A stretch of DNA of 64,000 nt, taken from assembly GCA_002748265.1 (NCBI GenBank), contig PDRY01000015.1, positions 1 to 64,000 of the forward strand, read 5' to 3'. Position numbers and translations under genes: made by a program. This DNA is from Rhodobacterales bacterium. Its GTDB lineage: Bacteria > Pseudomonadota > Alphaproteobacteria > Rhodobacterales > Rhodobacteraceae. Each line of letters starts with the position of its first letter. Within the stretch, counting starts at the first letter, position 1. The notes under the pieces are model-generated. The model was given only the letters and a program-made list of their open reading frames with translations, did no database searches and was not told the DNA's origin. Positions 24,753-33,847 of this stretch are shown one piece after another.

Positions 24753-25286
24753 TCACCCTTGCTTGGTGACCTCGGTGAACTCCAGCTCCACCGGGGTGGC
24801 GCGGCCAAAGATGGACACGGTGACCTTCAGGCGCTGATTCTCGTCGTCCACTTCCTCGACGGTGCCGTCGAAGTCTTCGAACGGGCCGGTGTTGATCTTC
24901 ACCTGCTCGCCCACGTCGAAATGGATCAGGGTGCGCGGCGCTTCTTCGCCTTCCTGGACGCGGCCCAGGATCGCCTGCACTTCGGCATCGCGCATCGGCA
25001 TCGGGCGACCTTGCGGGCCCAGGAAACCGGTGACGCGGTTGATGGAGTTCACCAGATGGTAGCCTTCGTCCGACATCTCCATGTGGACCAGCACGTAGCC
25101 GGGCATGAAACGCCGCTCCGTCGTGACCTTCTTGCCGCGGCGGACCTCGATCACCTCTTCGGTGGGGACCAGCACTTCGTCGATCTGGTCCTCAAGACCC
25201 TGTTCCTCGACAGAGGTGCGAATCTGCTCCGCGATCTTCTTTTCGAAGTTCGACAGCACGCTGACCGAATACCACCGCTTCGCCAT
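24753..25286 (-). CDS. nusG: Transcription termination/antitermination factor NusG
   Basis: NusG binds RNA polymerase and links it to Rho or the ribosome. The 177-residue product has the NGN domain (MAKRWYSVSVLSNFEKKI; RRFMPGYVLVHME; FLGPQGRPMPM) and a C-terminal KOW domain (FDVGEQVKINTGPFEDFDG). The ATG at 25286 fits the family; the GTG four codons earlier does not. It follows secE across a 126-base gap containing a terminator-like hairpin. Confidence 0.97.
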   Translation of the reverse strand: MAKRWYSVSVLSNFEKKIAEQIRTSVEEQGLEDQIDEVLVPTEEVIEVRRGKKVTTERRFMPGYVLVHMEMSDEGYHLVNSINRVTGFLGPQGRPMPMRDAEVQAILGRVQEGEEAPRTLIHFDVGEQVKINTGPFEDFDGTVEEVDDENQRLKVTVSIFGRATPVELEFTEVTKQG

Positions 25287-25324
25287 CTTTTCCGCCACCT
25301 ATTCCAGAGTTGCCAGGTCCCGAA

Positions 25325-25352
25325 AATAAAACCGGCGCGCGTGACGCGCGCC
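25325..25352 (-). terminator. Terminator-like hairpin between secE and nusG
   Basis: A perfect 8-bp GC stem (GGCGCGCG / CGCGCGCC, 3-base loop) is followed on the minus strand by GGTTTTATTTT. It is placed inside the secE-nusG operon, so it probably gives partial termination or a processing point. Confidence 0.6.
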
Positions 25353-25412
25353 TGCTTCCGGGGTTCCGGGGGCTCTACAACCGATTGCGCCGGTTTGCAA
25401 GGGCGGGAGGAC

Positions 25413-25613
25413 TTAGCTGCCGAACAGGTTCAGGACGGCCTGAAGCCCGGAGCGGATGCCCCAGTCGGTCAGAGAGAAGAACAGCGCGGCGAAACCGGCC
25501 AGAAGCAGGACCATGATCGTGGTCAGGAACACCTCACGGCGCGACGGCCAGGCGACCTTGCCGACTTCGGTGCGGACCTGCTGGATGAACTGGGCGGGAT
25601 TGACGGACGCCAT
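25413..25613 (-). CDS. secE: Preprotein translocase subunit SecE
   Basis: A 66-residue single-pass inner-membrane component of the SecYEG channel. It has an amphipathic N-terminal helix (FIQQVRTEVGKVAWPSRREV), the conserved WPSRRE motif, and one hydrophobic helix (TTIMVLLLAGFAALFF). Length is normal for alphaproteobacteria. It is downstream of tRNA-Trp with the sulfotransferase-like gene in between and upstream of nusG. Confidence 0.96.
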   Translation of the reverse strand: MASVNPAQFIQQVRTEVGKVAWPSRREVFLTTIMVLLLAGFAALFFSLTDWGIRSGLQAVLNLFGS

Positions 25614-25681
25614 GGGAGCCTCTTTGGAAACGTGATCGCCAGATAAGCGCTGCGGGCGCCACTTGCAAGCCGCGCGGGCGG

Positions 25682-26575
25682 CTAGTCGCTCAGGTAGGAG
25701 AGGTAGGTCACCCCCTCCATGTCGCGAATCTCGCGCAGTTGATTGTGGTAGCGATGCCCAGACGCGACACGCATATCCTCGGGGAAGGGGTCGAAACGGG
25801 CGTGATCGGGGCCGGTGGGGAACGCCGTGCGCGCCTTATGGGCCAGATCCCCCTCCTGTCCGGTGTCGTGCCACTCCAGAGCCGCGCGCACCGCATCCTC
25901 CGAGAGCCCCCGATGGCTGCGTTCGGCCGGAGGGGTCACCAGGCGCCCCATACGCCACCGCAACATCGCGCGGAACAGGTGCAAGCCATTGCGCGGATAG
26001 GATTCGTAGGGCCACACGCCCAGCATCCGCAGCCCCGGCACCGCCCGAATGCGGCGCACCAGATCGACCCAGTCCACATCCCCGGGGCCGTGATCAAGGA
26101 AGAACGCCGCCGGGGACACCATGTGCCCACCCAGCAGGAACTGCCCGTAGCAGGAGGTGAGGAACGAAGACGGCTCGCGCACCGCAAGGAACACATCGAC
26201 TGGCGCCGGGGCAAGCTTATCCACCAGAGCGGCGATTCGCTGCGCGGCCTTGGGATAGAGCGGCAGGGTCAGACGATCCTCGGGCGAGCGGATTGTGCCG
26301 ATGAAGTTCTCTTCCGACAGCACCAGCCGTTCCCGATCGTCCGGCAACATGCTGCGCAGGCGCCGAATGCCGCTGGCCTCGATCTCGGGGGCGCCATTGA
26401 TGCCGAAACGGTCGTTGATCGAGCGTCCGGGTTTGCGCAGGTTGTCCGGCGTCAGCACCCGCAGACCCGCTTCGGCCAGCAAAGGGCGGTTTTGGATCAG
26501 CGTTTTCTGAAGATGGGTGGTCGCGGTCTTATGGGCCCCGACATGCAAAGCGACACTGACAGTGCGGCCCGCCAT
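25682..26575 (-). CDS. Sulfotransferase-like P-loop protein
   Basis: A 297-residue protein with features of PAPS-dependent sulfotransferases: an N-terminal phosphate-binding loop (HVGAHKTATTHLQ, residues ~11-23) and a second site (FLAVREPSSFLTSCY, near 131-145). The rest is divergent, so it may act on another substrate or be a relative without sulfotransferase activity. It lies between tRNA-Trp and secE, which are normally adjacent in this group, so it is either an insertion or read from the same transcript. The start ATG at 26575 is supported only by family-like sequence right after it. Confidence 0.6.
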   Translation of the reverse strand: MAGRTVSVALHVGAHKTATTHLQKTLIQNRPLLAEAGLRVLTPDNLRKPGRSINDRFGINGAPEIEASGIRRLRSMLPDDRERLVLSEENFIGTIRSPEDRLTLPLYPKAAQRIAALVDKLAPAPVDVFLAVREPSSFLTSCYGQFLLGGHMVSPAAFFLDHGPGDVDWVDLVRRIRAVPGLRMLGVWPYESYPRNGLHLFRAMLRWRMGRLVTPPAERSHRGLSEDAVRAALEWHDTGQEGDLAHKARTAFPTGPDHARFDPFPEDMRVASGHRYHNQLREIRDMEGVTYLSYLSD

Positions 26576-26609
26576 CGCGCATCCTTCCCCACGAAAAAAG
26601 TCCCGGCCT

Positions 26610-26684
26610 GGCAGGGGCGGAGGGGCTCGAACCCCCGACCCTCGGTTTTGGAGACCGATGCTCTACCAACTGAGCTACACCCCT
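26610..26684 (-). tRNA. trnW: tRNA-Trp(CCA)
   Basis: A complete cloverleaf of 75 bases: acceptor AGGGGTG / CGCCCCT, D-arm GCTC-GAGC, anticodon stem TCGGT / ACCGA with loop CTCCAAA giving anticodon CCA, a 4-base variable loop, T-arm GGGGG-TTCGAGC-CCCTC, discriminator G and a genome-encoded CCA end. It heads the secE-nusG unit, as in many proteobacteria. Confidence 0.97.
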
Positions 26685-26698
26685 AAGACCGGTGCCGC

Positions 26699-26727
26699 CT
26701 GATAGAATCCCGCATCACAGGTTGCAA
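26699..26727 (-). promoter_or_regulatory. Promoter of tRNA-Trp-secE-nusG
   Basis: On the minus strand a -35 TTGCAA (26722-26727) is followed after exactly 17 bases by a -10 TATCAG (26699-26704). Predicted start is about 8 bases before the tRNA 5-prime end. Spacing and placement are good; the -10 is two mismatches from consensus. Confidence 0.6.
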
Positions 26728-26951
26728 GGGCAAAGCTTGCGCAAAGGCTGCAGACGCAGGGCAAGACGCGCCGAGGCTGATGTCCGGCGAGATCATCACG
26801 CTATTGCGGCCAGTGGCAGCACACTGCTCCAAGCAGGCCATCGCCTCGAATGGTAGGCTTTTGGGACAAAGCTGCCGTTCATCTGGAGGTCACGAATGGT
26901 TGCTTGGGTCTCTTTCAAAATTTTTTCAACTTTTAGGAATGCGCGTTGGGG
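26728..26951. other. AT-richer gap upstream of tRNA-Trp
   Basis: No gene is supported. It contains the first copy of a 13-bp direct repeat (26868-26880) whose second copy lies at 27664-27676, and a run of T/A at about 26921-26935 close to the 3-prime end of the transglycosylase-like gene. Confidence 0.5.
26868..26880 (+). repeat. 13-bp direct repeat, left copy
   Basis: AAAGCTGCCGTTC, identical to 27664-27676. The two copies bracket the low-GC transglycosylase-like gene at a distance of about 800 bases, suggesting a recombination or insertion boundary. Confidence 0.5.
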
Positions 26952-27608
26952 CTAGATGCACCCTTCCAACCAGACGTCTTTCTGGCCGTTTGGGGCGCAC
27001 TCACCGGCAATCAGTCTGCTGATCCTAGAAGTGCGTTGGTCAAGCGCCTCATCCTCCTCGAGCAGTCTATACTGTCCCGGAGCAATCAGCACAGCGACGA
27101 GACGAAGAAACTCGTCATCTGCAAGTTCGGCAGGAGGCTTTCCGTAGACACGGCGACTTGCCTCGAAAAAGCCGGTTATCCATCCATCAGGCCCACGCCC
27201 AATTTCCACGGTATCCAGCCAAAGTGCGGCTATTTGTTCCTTGTCGAGTTGGTTCTCCAAGCCAAAAGCAAACCCCGTTTGGCGTATTTTTCCGATACCG
27301 GGACGAAACTCTTCAAACCCAAGCCGCTTGGCGAGCGATTGAGAAATCGTTGTCAGCCCAGCACCATCGGTGGCAAGATCAATCCCTCCATGCTCCCAAA
27401 AACCGGGGTCCTGAACTAAGATCAACTGATGCAGACGCGCGGCACCAAGCGCCTTGGGACCGTGCCCTTCAGCGATCAATTCGTCGGCCCTTTGGGTATA
27501 GTCATTGGCATGCCGAATAGCATCCCAGTATCCGACCGCACCATATCCAACGCCAATCAGTGCCAAGAGAACAAATGAGATGGCGGTAATTTTGATAAAT
27601 CGTTTCAT
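26952..27608 (-). CDS. Degenerate GT51 transglycosylase-like membrane protein
   Basis: A 218-residue protein with one N-terminal membrane helix (residues ~7-27) and a shortened glycosyltransferase 51 domain, as in peptidoglycan glycosyltransferases. VQDPGFWEHGGID and GLTTISQSLAKRL correspond to family motifs EDxxFxxHxG and GxSTITQQLxKN. The catalytic Glu of motif 1 is Gln here and the STITQQ motif is altered, so normal catalysis is doubtful. No transpeptidase domain follows. The gene is AT-richer than its surroundings and is bracketed by 13-bp direct repeats. Confidence 0.7.
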   Translation of the reverse strand: MKRFIKITAISFVLLALIGVGYGAVGYWDAIRHANDYTQRADELIAEGHGPKALGAARLHQLILVQDPGFWEHGGIDLATDGAGLTTISQSLAKRLGFEEFRPGIGKIRQTGFAFGLENQLDKEQIAALWLDTVEIGRGPDGWITGFFEASRRVYGKPPAELADDEFLRLVAVLIAPGQYRLLEEDEALDQRTSRISRLIAGECAPNGQKDVWLEGCI

Positions 27609-27663
27609 GCCAGCAGTGTCTCGAAGAGCAGTTGAGCGTCATCTTGCGCTTAAAAGCTTTCAG

Positions 27664-27676
27664 AAAGCTGCCGTTC
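27664..27676 (+). repeat. 13-bp direct repeat, right copy
   Basis: Second copy of AAAGCTGCCGTTC (see 26868-26880), just upstream of the transglycosylase-like gene start and within the 227-base gap before the YciI-like gene. Nothing else was recognised in that gap. Confidence 0.5.
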
Positions 27677-27835
27677 GCACAAGTTGCAGCATACCGCAGT
27701 TTGGGATCGGAGCAGACTTGCGGCGATCCGGCGCGCTTGTCCGGCCATGACAGTTCCCAGGACGCTGTTGCCATTCACTGTTTGAGTTGCGAATGGACGG
27801 CAGCCTGAAAACCCAAAGATATCTGAGTGAAAAAC

Positions 27836-28141
27836 ATGGCGTTACGACCTTCAGAACAAAACCTTTTCGTTGTTGATCTTCATTACATCGCATCACTTGA
27901 AGAAATCGAACCTGAGATCGACGCTCATGTAGAATTTCTCGAAGAAAATTATGCTGCTGGTCACTTTATTGCATCTGGTCCAAAGGTGCCTCGCACTGGA
28001 GGTGTGATCATAGCAACAGCGAAAAATCGCGAAGTCCTGGAACAAATTCTGACCGCTGACCCGTTCCACGCAAAACGGTTGGCGCGATACACCATAACCG
28101 AGTTTCGGCCAACAATGACGGCTGCTCAACTCTCGCGATAA
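27836..28141 (+). CDS. YciI-like (YCII domain) protein
   Basis: A 101-residue small protein with the ferredoxin-like YCII fold, including HVEFLEENYAAGHFIASGP with the conserved His and the following RTGGVIIA strand. Family members act as small catalytic or binding dimers; no reaction can be assigned. The ATG at 27836 was preferred to the GTG at 27827. The gene is less GC-rich than those downstream, matching the adjacent low-GC patch. Confidence 0.75.
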   Translation: MALRPSEQNLFVVDLHYIASLEEIEPEIDAHVEFLEENYAAGHFIASGPKVPRTGGVIIATAKNREVLEQILTADPFHAKRLARYTITEFRPTMTAAQLSR

Positions 28142-28145
28142 CGTA

Positions 28146-28168
28146 GGTGTGGGCCCAAGCCCACCTTT
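28146..28168 (+). terminator. Possible terminator after the YciI-like gene
   Basis: A GTGGGC-CCAA-GCCCAC hairpin followed by CTTTCG lies 5 bases past the stop. The T-run is short, so termination may be weak. Confidence 0.4.
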
Positions 28169-28317
28169 CGCAGTGATGTCCTTCGCATGCTTCACCTCAG
28201 CAGGCCCGGCAAAGGCCGGCATGATGCTCCCATAGGATGTCGGCGCAGTGACCCGCGCCCCCCAAATGACACGGCATCGCAACATCCGGCCCAAGGCGGC
28301 TCCGCCACCCGCCGGGA

Positions 28318-28497
28318 TCAGAAATCGACGGCGATGCCCTTCTTCTCCCAATCGCCAAAGCGCACCGGCTCCGGGCCATCGCGCCCGCCCAGTTCGGTGG
28401 GCAGGTCCTTTGCCTTGGCGGCTTTGCGGCGGGCCTCGGCCTCGGCGAGGGCGCGCTGTGCTGCGGGGGGCAGGTCGGGGCGGGAGTCTTCGGTCAT
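28318..28497 (-). CDS. DUF1674 protein, SDHAF4-like
   Basis: A 59-residue protein that ends in the DUF1674 signature RFGDWEKKGIAVDF, shared with mitochondrial SDHAF4, a factor that helps flavinated succinate dehydrogenase subunit A to assemble. The N-terminal half is charged and helical. ATG at 28497, stop at 28318. It is divergent from rsmB with a 76-base gap. The role in SDH assembly is by family analogy. Confidence 0.8.
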   Translation of the reverse strand: MTEDSRPDLPPAAQRALAEAEARRKAAKAKDLPTELGGRDGPEPVRFGDWEKKGIAVDF

Positions 28498-28573
28498 GGC
28501 GGCGCCTTTGGGTTGAAGCCTGATACCCTGTGATATACCGGGCGGGATCGCCCTTTGCCAGCCGGAGCCCCCG

Positions 28574-29827
28574 ATGACCGCCAGCCTGCCCCCGCGCCGC
28601 AGCGCGCTTTACCTGATGGACCGGATCACCTTCACCGGTGCGCTCATGGCAGAGCTGCTGGCCGAAGGCGCATTGGAGCGCCTGCAACCCGAAGACCGCG
28701 CCCGCGCGCAGCGGCTGGCGACCCAGACCCTGCGCGAGCTGGGCCGGGCGGATACGATGCTCAAACGGCACATGACCAAGATGCCCGCCGGCAGTGTGAT
28801 GAACATCCTGCGGCTGGGCGCGGTGGAGCTGTGCCTTGGCGGCGCGGCACACGGCGTGGTTCACGACTGGGTGGAGCTCTGCGCGCGGGGCAAGCGCACC
28901 GCCAAGATGAAAGGGCTGGTGAATGCGGTGCTGCGCAAGGTCGCCGCCGATGCCGCCCGTTGGGAGACCCTGCCGCCGTCCAGGATGCCCGGCTGGCTGC
29001 GCGATCCTTTGGTGATGGCCTGGGGGGAGCCCGTAATGCGCGCGATGGAGGTCGCCCATGCCAAGGGTGCGCCGCTGGATCTATCACTCAAGGGCACCCG
29101 CCCCGACGGGCTGGACGGTGAGGATCTGCCCACCGGATCGCTGCGCCTGACCACGCCGGGGCAGGTGTCCGCCCTGCCCGGCTTTGCCGATGGCGCATTC
29201 TGGGTGCAGGATGCCGCCGCCGCGATCCCGGCACGGGTTCTGGCTCCGGCCAAGGGTGAAAAGGTGCTGGACCTTTGCGCCGCACCGGGGGGCAAGACAC
29301 TGCAACTGGCCGCGATGGGTGCCGAAGTGACGGCGATTGATGCCTCAGAGACGCGATTGGAGCGGCTGAGCGAGAACCTGTCGCGCTGCGGGCTGAAAGC
29401 GCAGGTGAAAGCCGCAGATGTGCTGGAGCTGACCGACCACGCCCCGGCGATCCTTCTGGATGCGCCCTGTTCGGCCACCGGCACGATCCGGCGCCATCCC
29501 GATCTGCCCTATGCCAAGGACGGATCGGAATTCGCCGCGCTGATCGAGCTGCAGTCGCAGATGATCGACCACGCGCTTGGCCTGCTCGATCCCGGCGGGC
29601 GGCTGGTCTATTGCACCTGCTCCCTGCTGCCCGACGAGGGCGAAGTGCAGATCGAGGAGGCCCTCGCCCGCCATCCCGGCCTGAAGGTGGATCGCGACGC
29701 GCTTGACCTGCCGGGGATCGACCCGGACTGGATCACCAGCGAAGGCGGACTGCGCCTGAGGCCCGATCACTGGGCGGATCGCGGCGGCATGGATGGGTTC
29801 TACATCGCCTGCCTGCGCAAGGACTGA
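28574..29827 (+). CDS. rsmB: 16S rRNA m5C967 methyltransferase-like (RsmB)
   Basis: A 417-residue SAM-dependent RNA methyltransferase. The N-terminal ~130 residues are a NusB-like helical RNA-binding domain. The C-terminal Rossmann domain carries CAAPGGKTLQLA (SAM site), DAPCSATGTIRRHPD (motif IV with Cys) and YCTCSLLPDEGE (motif VI with the catalytic Cys). It is the first gene of a plus-strand run leading to heparinase-like, purH and lspA. Confidence 0.92.
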   Translation: MTASLPPRRSALYLMDRITFTGALMAELLAEGALERLQPEDRARAQRLATQTLRELGRADTMLKRHMTKMPAGSVMNILRLGAVELCLGGAAHGVVHDWVELCARGKRTAKMKGLVNAVLRKVAADAARWETLPPSRMPGWLRDPLVMAWGEPVMRAMEVAHAKGAPLDLSLKGTRPDGLDGEDLPTGSLRLTTPGQVSALPGFADGAFWVQDAAAAIPARVLAPAKGEKVLDLCAAPGGKTLQLAAMGAEVTAIDASETRLERLSENLSRCGLKAQVKAADVLELTDHAPAILLDAPCSATGTIRRHPDLPYAKDGSEFAALIELQSQMIDHALGLLDPGGRLVYCTCSLLPDEGEVQIEEALARHPGLKVDRDALDLPGIDPDWITSEGGLRLRPDHWADRGGMDGFYIACLRKD

Positions 29828-29948
29828 CCTGCGCCCCGCACGCCACGTTCGGCAAGGAACTGCCCTGCTCCGCCGCGTGATCTCTTGATCTTGGGCGCCA
29901 GAGCCGTGATGCAGGAACCACGCAAGCCGAACAACAAAGGGCAGCGAC

Positions 29949-31697
29949 GTGGCAGGGGCACAGCAGTGGCGCACCAAACGGGCTATGGTCTTGGACCGCT
30001 GGCATGCCAGGCGGGCGGCGAAAGCACGTCCGGCGACCGGAATCACCAGCCAGCCTGAACCCCGCACCATCGGTCATTTCGCCCGCGGGCGGCAGCTATT
30101 GGCCGGGAACTTCCTGTTTGCCGGATCGCTGATCGAAGCGCCGGACACCGCGCCGTGGGCGCTCACCGCACCGGATGTGGCGTTCTCGCGGGCCCTGCAC
30201 GGGTTCGGCTGGATGGACGATCTGGCCGCCGTCGGCGATGCCCGTGCGCGCCAGACCGCGCAGGGCTGGCTTCAGGGCTGGATCGCGCAGTTTGGCGGCG
30301 GCAAGGGGCCCGGCTGGACCCCGGATCTGACCGGGCGCCGCATGATCCGCTGGATCGGCCACGCCCTGTTCCTGCTACGCGGCCAGGACAAGGAGGCCTC
30401 CGATGCCTTCTACCGCAGCCTCGCGCAGCAGACGATCTTCCTGTCCCACCGCTGGGAGAGCGCAGCGCCCGGCCTGCCCCGGTTCGAGGCGCTGACCGGT
30501 ATGATCTACGCCGCCCTCTCCCTGACCGGGATGGAGGAGCACCTCAGCCCCGCGCTCACCGCACTTGAACGGGACTGCCGCACACAGATCGACGATGAAG
30601 GCGGCCTGCCGACCCGCAATCCCGAAGAGCTTTTGGAAGTGTTCACCCTGCTCACCTGGGCGGCGCTGATCCTGCGCGAAAACGGCCACCAGCCGGGCGC
30701 AGAGCTGACCGGCGCCTTGCAGCGCGTCGCCCCCACCCTGCGCGCTTTGCGCCATGCCGATGGCGGGCTGGCCCGGTTCCACGGCGGCGGGCGCGGACTG
30801 GAGGGGCGGCTGGATCATGCGCTTGCCGACGCAGAGGACCGCTCGCGGCCCGAGCCGGGGCTGCATATGGGCTTCACCCGCCTGCAAGCGGGCCGCAGCA
30901 CCGTGGTGATGGACTGCGCCCCGCCCCCGACCGGCGACGCCGCGCGCAGTGCCCATGCCTCCACGCTGGCGTTCGAGCTGACCTCGGGTCGCCGCCCGGT
31001 GGTGGTGAACTGCGGATCGGGCATGGATTTCGGGATCGAATGGCGCCGCGCGGGCCGTGCCACGCCCTCCCATTCGACGCTGTCGCTGGGCGGGCTGTCC
31101 TCTGCGCAGCTGGCAAATACCGACCGCAACGGGGACGAGCTGCTGATCGACGGGCCGCAGGAAACCCCGTGGGACAGCGCCCGGACACCCGAAGCCTTCC
31201 GAATCGAAGCGGGTCATGACGGCTGGCGCCACAGCCACGGCCTGACCCATGCGCGCACGCTGGATCTGCATTTCGACGGCCGGGTTCTGGTGGGCGAAGA
31301 CATCCTCACCACCCTCTCTCCCGAGGACGAAGAGGGGTTCGACCAGATGCTGGACCGCCGCAATCTGGACGGCGTGCCCTTTGCGATCCGGTTCCATCTG
31401 CACCCTGATGCCGACGCCTCGCTGGATCTGGGCGGCAACGCGGTGAGCATCTCGCTTCGGTCGGGCGAAATCTGGGTATTCCGCTGTGACGGCCCGGCTG
31501 CGATGTCTCTGGAGAACTCGGTTTATCTCGAATCCGGGCGGCTGCGGCCCCGCGCCACGCAACAGGTGGTTCTATCTGGCGTGGTTTTGTCCTATGCCAC
31601 CCGCGTCCGCTGGGCCTTTGCCAAGGCTCACGATACCCCGACCGCCCTGCGCGACGTGGCACTGCCCGAAGACGAAGGCACCGCCGATCCCGCGTGA
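29949..31697 (+). CDS. Heparinase II/III-family protein
   Basis: A 582-residue protein of the heparinase II/III-like type. It has an all-helical alpha/alpha toroid in the first ~300 residues ([36 protein letters not shown]) and a beta-sheet C-terminal half starting near residue 325, including SHSTLSLGG. Family members are polysaccharide lyases; no signal peptide is visible here and the natural substrate is unknown. It starts at GTG with AAGGGCAG upstream, and ends 22 bases before purH, with which it is probably co-transcribed. Confidence 0.85.
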   Translation: MAGAQQWRTKRAMVLDRWHARRAAKARPATGITSQPEPRTIGHFARGRQLLAGNFLFAGSLIEAPDTAPWALTAPDVAFSRALHGFGWMDDLAAVGDARARQTAQGWLQGWIAQFGGGKGPGWTPDLTGRRMIRWIGHALFLLRGQDKEASDAFYRSLAQQTIFLSHRWESAAPGLPRFEALTGMIYAALSLTGMEEHLSPALTALERDCRTQIDDEGGLPTRNPEELLEVFTLLTWAALILRENGHQPGAELTGALQRVAPTLRALRHADGGLARFHGGGRGLEGRLDHALADAEDRSRPEPGLHMGFTRLQAGRSTVVMDCAPPPTGDAARSAHASTLAFELTSGRRPVVVNCGSGMDFGIEWRRAGRATPSHSTLSLGGLSSAQLANTDRNGDELLIDGPQETPWDSARTPEAFRIEAGHDGWRHSHGLTHARTLDLHFDGRVLVGEDILTTLSPEDEEGFDQMLDRRNLDGVPFAIRFHLHPDADASLDLGGNAVSISLRSGEIWVFRCDGPAAMSLENSVYLESGRLRPRATQQVVLSGVVLSYATRVRWAFAKAHDTPTALRDVALPEDEGTADPA

Positions 31698-31719
31698 GGG
31701 CCCTGAACACAGGATCCCG

Positions 31720-33309
31720 ATGACCGACACGACCCCCATCCGCCGCGCGCTCCTTTCCGTTTCCGACAAGACCGGGCTGATCGACCTTGGGCAGGCGCTC
31801 GCCGCCCGCGGGGTCGAGCTGGTCTCCACCGGCGGCACCGCCAAGGCGCTGCGCGACGCGGGGCTGGAGGTGCGCGATGTGTCTGATCTCACTGGCTTTC
31901 CCGAGATGATGGATGGCCGGGTCAAGACTCTGCACCCGATGGTGCATGGCGGGCTTCTGGCGCTGCGCGACAGCGAAGATCACCGCGCGTCGATGGATGA
32001 ACACGGCATCGTCCCGATCGACCTGCTGGTCGTGAACCTCTACCCGTTCGAAGAAACCGTCGCCCGCGGCGCCGACTGGGACGACTGCATCGAGAATATC
32101 GACATCGGCGGCCCCGCGATGATTCGCGCCGCCGCGAAGAACCACGCTTTCGTCACCACCATCGTGGATGTGGAAGACTACGAAAAGCTGCTGGGCGACA
32201 TGGACAAGCACGAAGGCGCCACCTGCGCCGAATTCCGCAAGCGCCGCGCCCAGATCGCCTATGCCCGCACCGCCGCCTATGATGCCGCCGTGTCCACCTG
32301 GATGGCCGACGCCGTGGGCATGGAGTTCCCCCGCCGCCGCGCCTTTGCCGGTACGCTGACCCAGGTCATGCGCTACGGCGAGAATCCCCACCAGAAAGCG
32401 GCGTTCTATGCGGATGGCTCTGATGTGCCCTCGCCCGCCCTGGCCAAGCAGCATCAGGGCAAGGAGCTGTCCTACAACAATATCAACGACACCGATGCCG
32501 CGTTCGGGCTCGTGTCCGAATTCCACCCCACGACCGGCCCGGCTTGTGTGATCGTGAAACACGCCAACCCCTGCGGCGTGGCCAAGGGCGGCACCCTCGA
32601 AGAGGCCTACCGCCGCGCGTTTGACTGCGACCGAACCTCGGCCTTTGGCGGGATCATCGCGCTGAACCAGCCGCTGGATGCCGATACCGCCAAGGCGATC
32701 ACCGAGATCTTCACCGAAGTCGTCATCGCCCCGGGCGCCAGCGACACCGCCAAGGAAATCTTCGCCGCGAAGAAGAACCTGCGCCTGCTGACCGTGCCTG
32801 CTCTGGGCGATCCGCAGCGCGCCGCGCTGACGATCCGCCAGGTGGCGGGGGGCTTTTTGGTGCAGGATGCCGATACCGGCCGCGTGGGAGAAAAGGACCT
32901 TCAGGTCGTGACCAAACGGGCGCCCTCGTCCGCTGAGATGGCCGATCTGCGCTTTGCCTGGACCGTGGCCAAGCACGTCAAATCCAACGCCATCGTCTAT
33001 GCGCGCAGCGGTGCGACCGTGGGTGTCGGCGCCGGCCAGATGAGCCGCGTGGACAGCACCCGCATCGCCGCCCGCAAGGCACAGGACATGGCCGAAGCGC
33101 TCGGGCTTGAGGCTCCGCTGACCCAGGGATCGGTCGTGGCGTCGGACGCGTTCTTCCCCTTCCCCGACGGTCTGCTGACCGCCGCAGAGGCGGGCGCCAC
33201 GGCGGTGATCCAGCCCGGCGGCTCCATGCGCGACGATGAGGTGATTGCCGCCGCCGACGAGGCCGGGCTCGCCATGGTGTTCACCGGCATGCGCCATTTC
33301 CGGCACTGA
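31720..33309 (+). CDS. purH: Bifunctional AICAR formyltransferase / IMP cyclohydrolase
   Basis: PurH catalyses the last two steps of IMP synthesis. The 529-residue product is full length. The N-terminal MGS-like IMP cyclohydrolase domain includes STGGTAKAL and DGRVKTLHP. The AICAR transformylase domain includes [10 protein letters not shown], the catalytic [10 protein letters not shown] and FGGIIALN. It starts at ATG 31720. It lies between the heparinase-like gene and lspA (4 bases away). Confidence 0.98.
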   Translation: MTDTTPIRRALLSVSDKTGLIDLGQALAARGVELVSTGGTAKALRDAGLEVRDVSDLTGFPEMMDGRVKTLHPMVHGGLLALRDSEDHRASMDEHGIVPIDLLVVNLYPFEETVARGADWDDCIENIDIGGPAMIRAAAKNHAFVTTIVDVEDYEKLLGDMDKHEGATCAEFRKRRAQIAYARTAAYDAAVSTWMADAVGMEFPRRRAFAGTLTQVMRYGENPHQKAAFYADGSDVPSPALAKQHQGKELSYNNINDTDAAFGLVSEFHPTTGPACVIVKHANPCGVAKGGTLEEAYRRAFDCDRTSAFGGIIALNQPLDADTAKAITEIFTEVVIAPGASDTAKEIFAAKKNLRLLTVPALGDPQRAALTIRQVAGGFLVQDADTGRVGEKDLQVVTKRAPSSAEMADLRFAWTVAKHVKSNAIVYARSGATVGVGAGQMSRVDSTRIAARKAQDMAEALGLEAPLTQGSVVASDAFFPFPDGLLTAAEAGATAVIQPGGSMRDDEVIAAADEAGLAMVFTGMRHFRH

Positions 33310-33313
33310 TACG

Positions 33314-33781
33314 ATGCGCGCGCTGATCCTCTCCGCCCTTGCCGTGCTGGCGATTGACCAGGGGTCGAAAGCCTGGGTGCTGGGGCCACTCGATCTGGCC
33401 AATCGGCTTTGGGTCGAAGTGCTGCCGCCCTATCTGAACTTCCACATGGCGTGGAACCGGGGCGTCAACTTTGGCCTCTTCGGCGGAGCGGATGCCCGGT
33501 GGTTCCTCGTGGGGCTGGCCGTGGCGGTGTGTCTGATGGTCCTGTGGTGGGTCATCCGCGACCGCGCGGGCCGCTGGGAGATGATCTCAGCCGGGCTGCT
33601 GATCGGCGGCGCGCTTGGCAATGTGATCGACCGCGTGCGCTTTGGCGCGGTGGTCGATTTCCTCAACATGTCCTGCTGCGGGATCGAAAACCCATATGCG
33701 TTCAACATCGCGGATATCGGCGTTTTTGCCGGAGCCATCGGGATGGTCCTGTTGTCCGGTAAGGGCGGCAAACAGCGCTGA
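33314..33781 (+). CDS. lspA: Lipoprotein signal peptidase (signal peptidase II)
   Basis: An inner-membrane aspartic protease that cleaves prolipoproteins. The 155-residue product has four membrane helices and the catalytic aspartates in [10 protein letters not shown] and NIADIG, with WNRGVNFG between. It starts 4 bases after purH. The next gene encodes a lipoprotein, a likely substrate. Confidence 0.95.
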   Translation: MRALILSALAVLAIDQGSKAWVLGPLDLANRLWVEVLPPYLNFHMAWNRGVNFGLFGGADARWFLVGLAVAVCLMVLWWVIRDRAGRWEMISAGLLIGGALGNVIDRVRFGAVVDFLNMSCCGIENPYAFNIADIGVFAGAIGMVLLSGKGGKQR

Positions 33782-33847
33782 AATCCCCGCGTGACCCCGG
33801 CGCACGGATGGGATAAACCCATGCAGGACGACAGGCACGAGGGACAC

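Noticed and set aside
26946-27419. 157-residue plus-strand ORF in the low-GC region
   Set aside because: It lies antisense to the transglycosylase-like gene, which has family motifs; no domain in the plus frame.
31306-33402. 698-residue minus-strand ORF opposite purH
   Set aside because: Antisense shadow of purH; the plus-strand gene has full family motifs.
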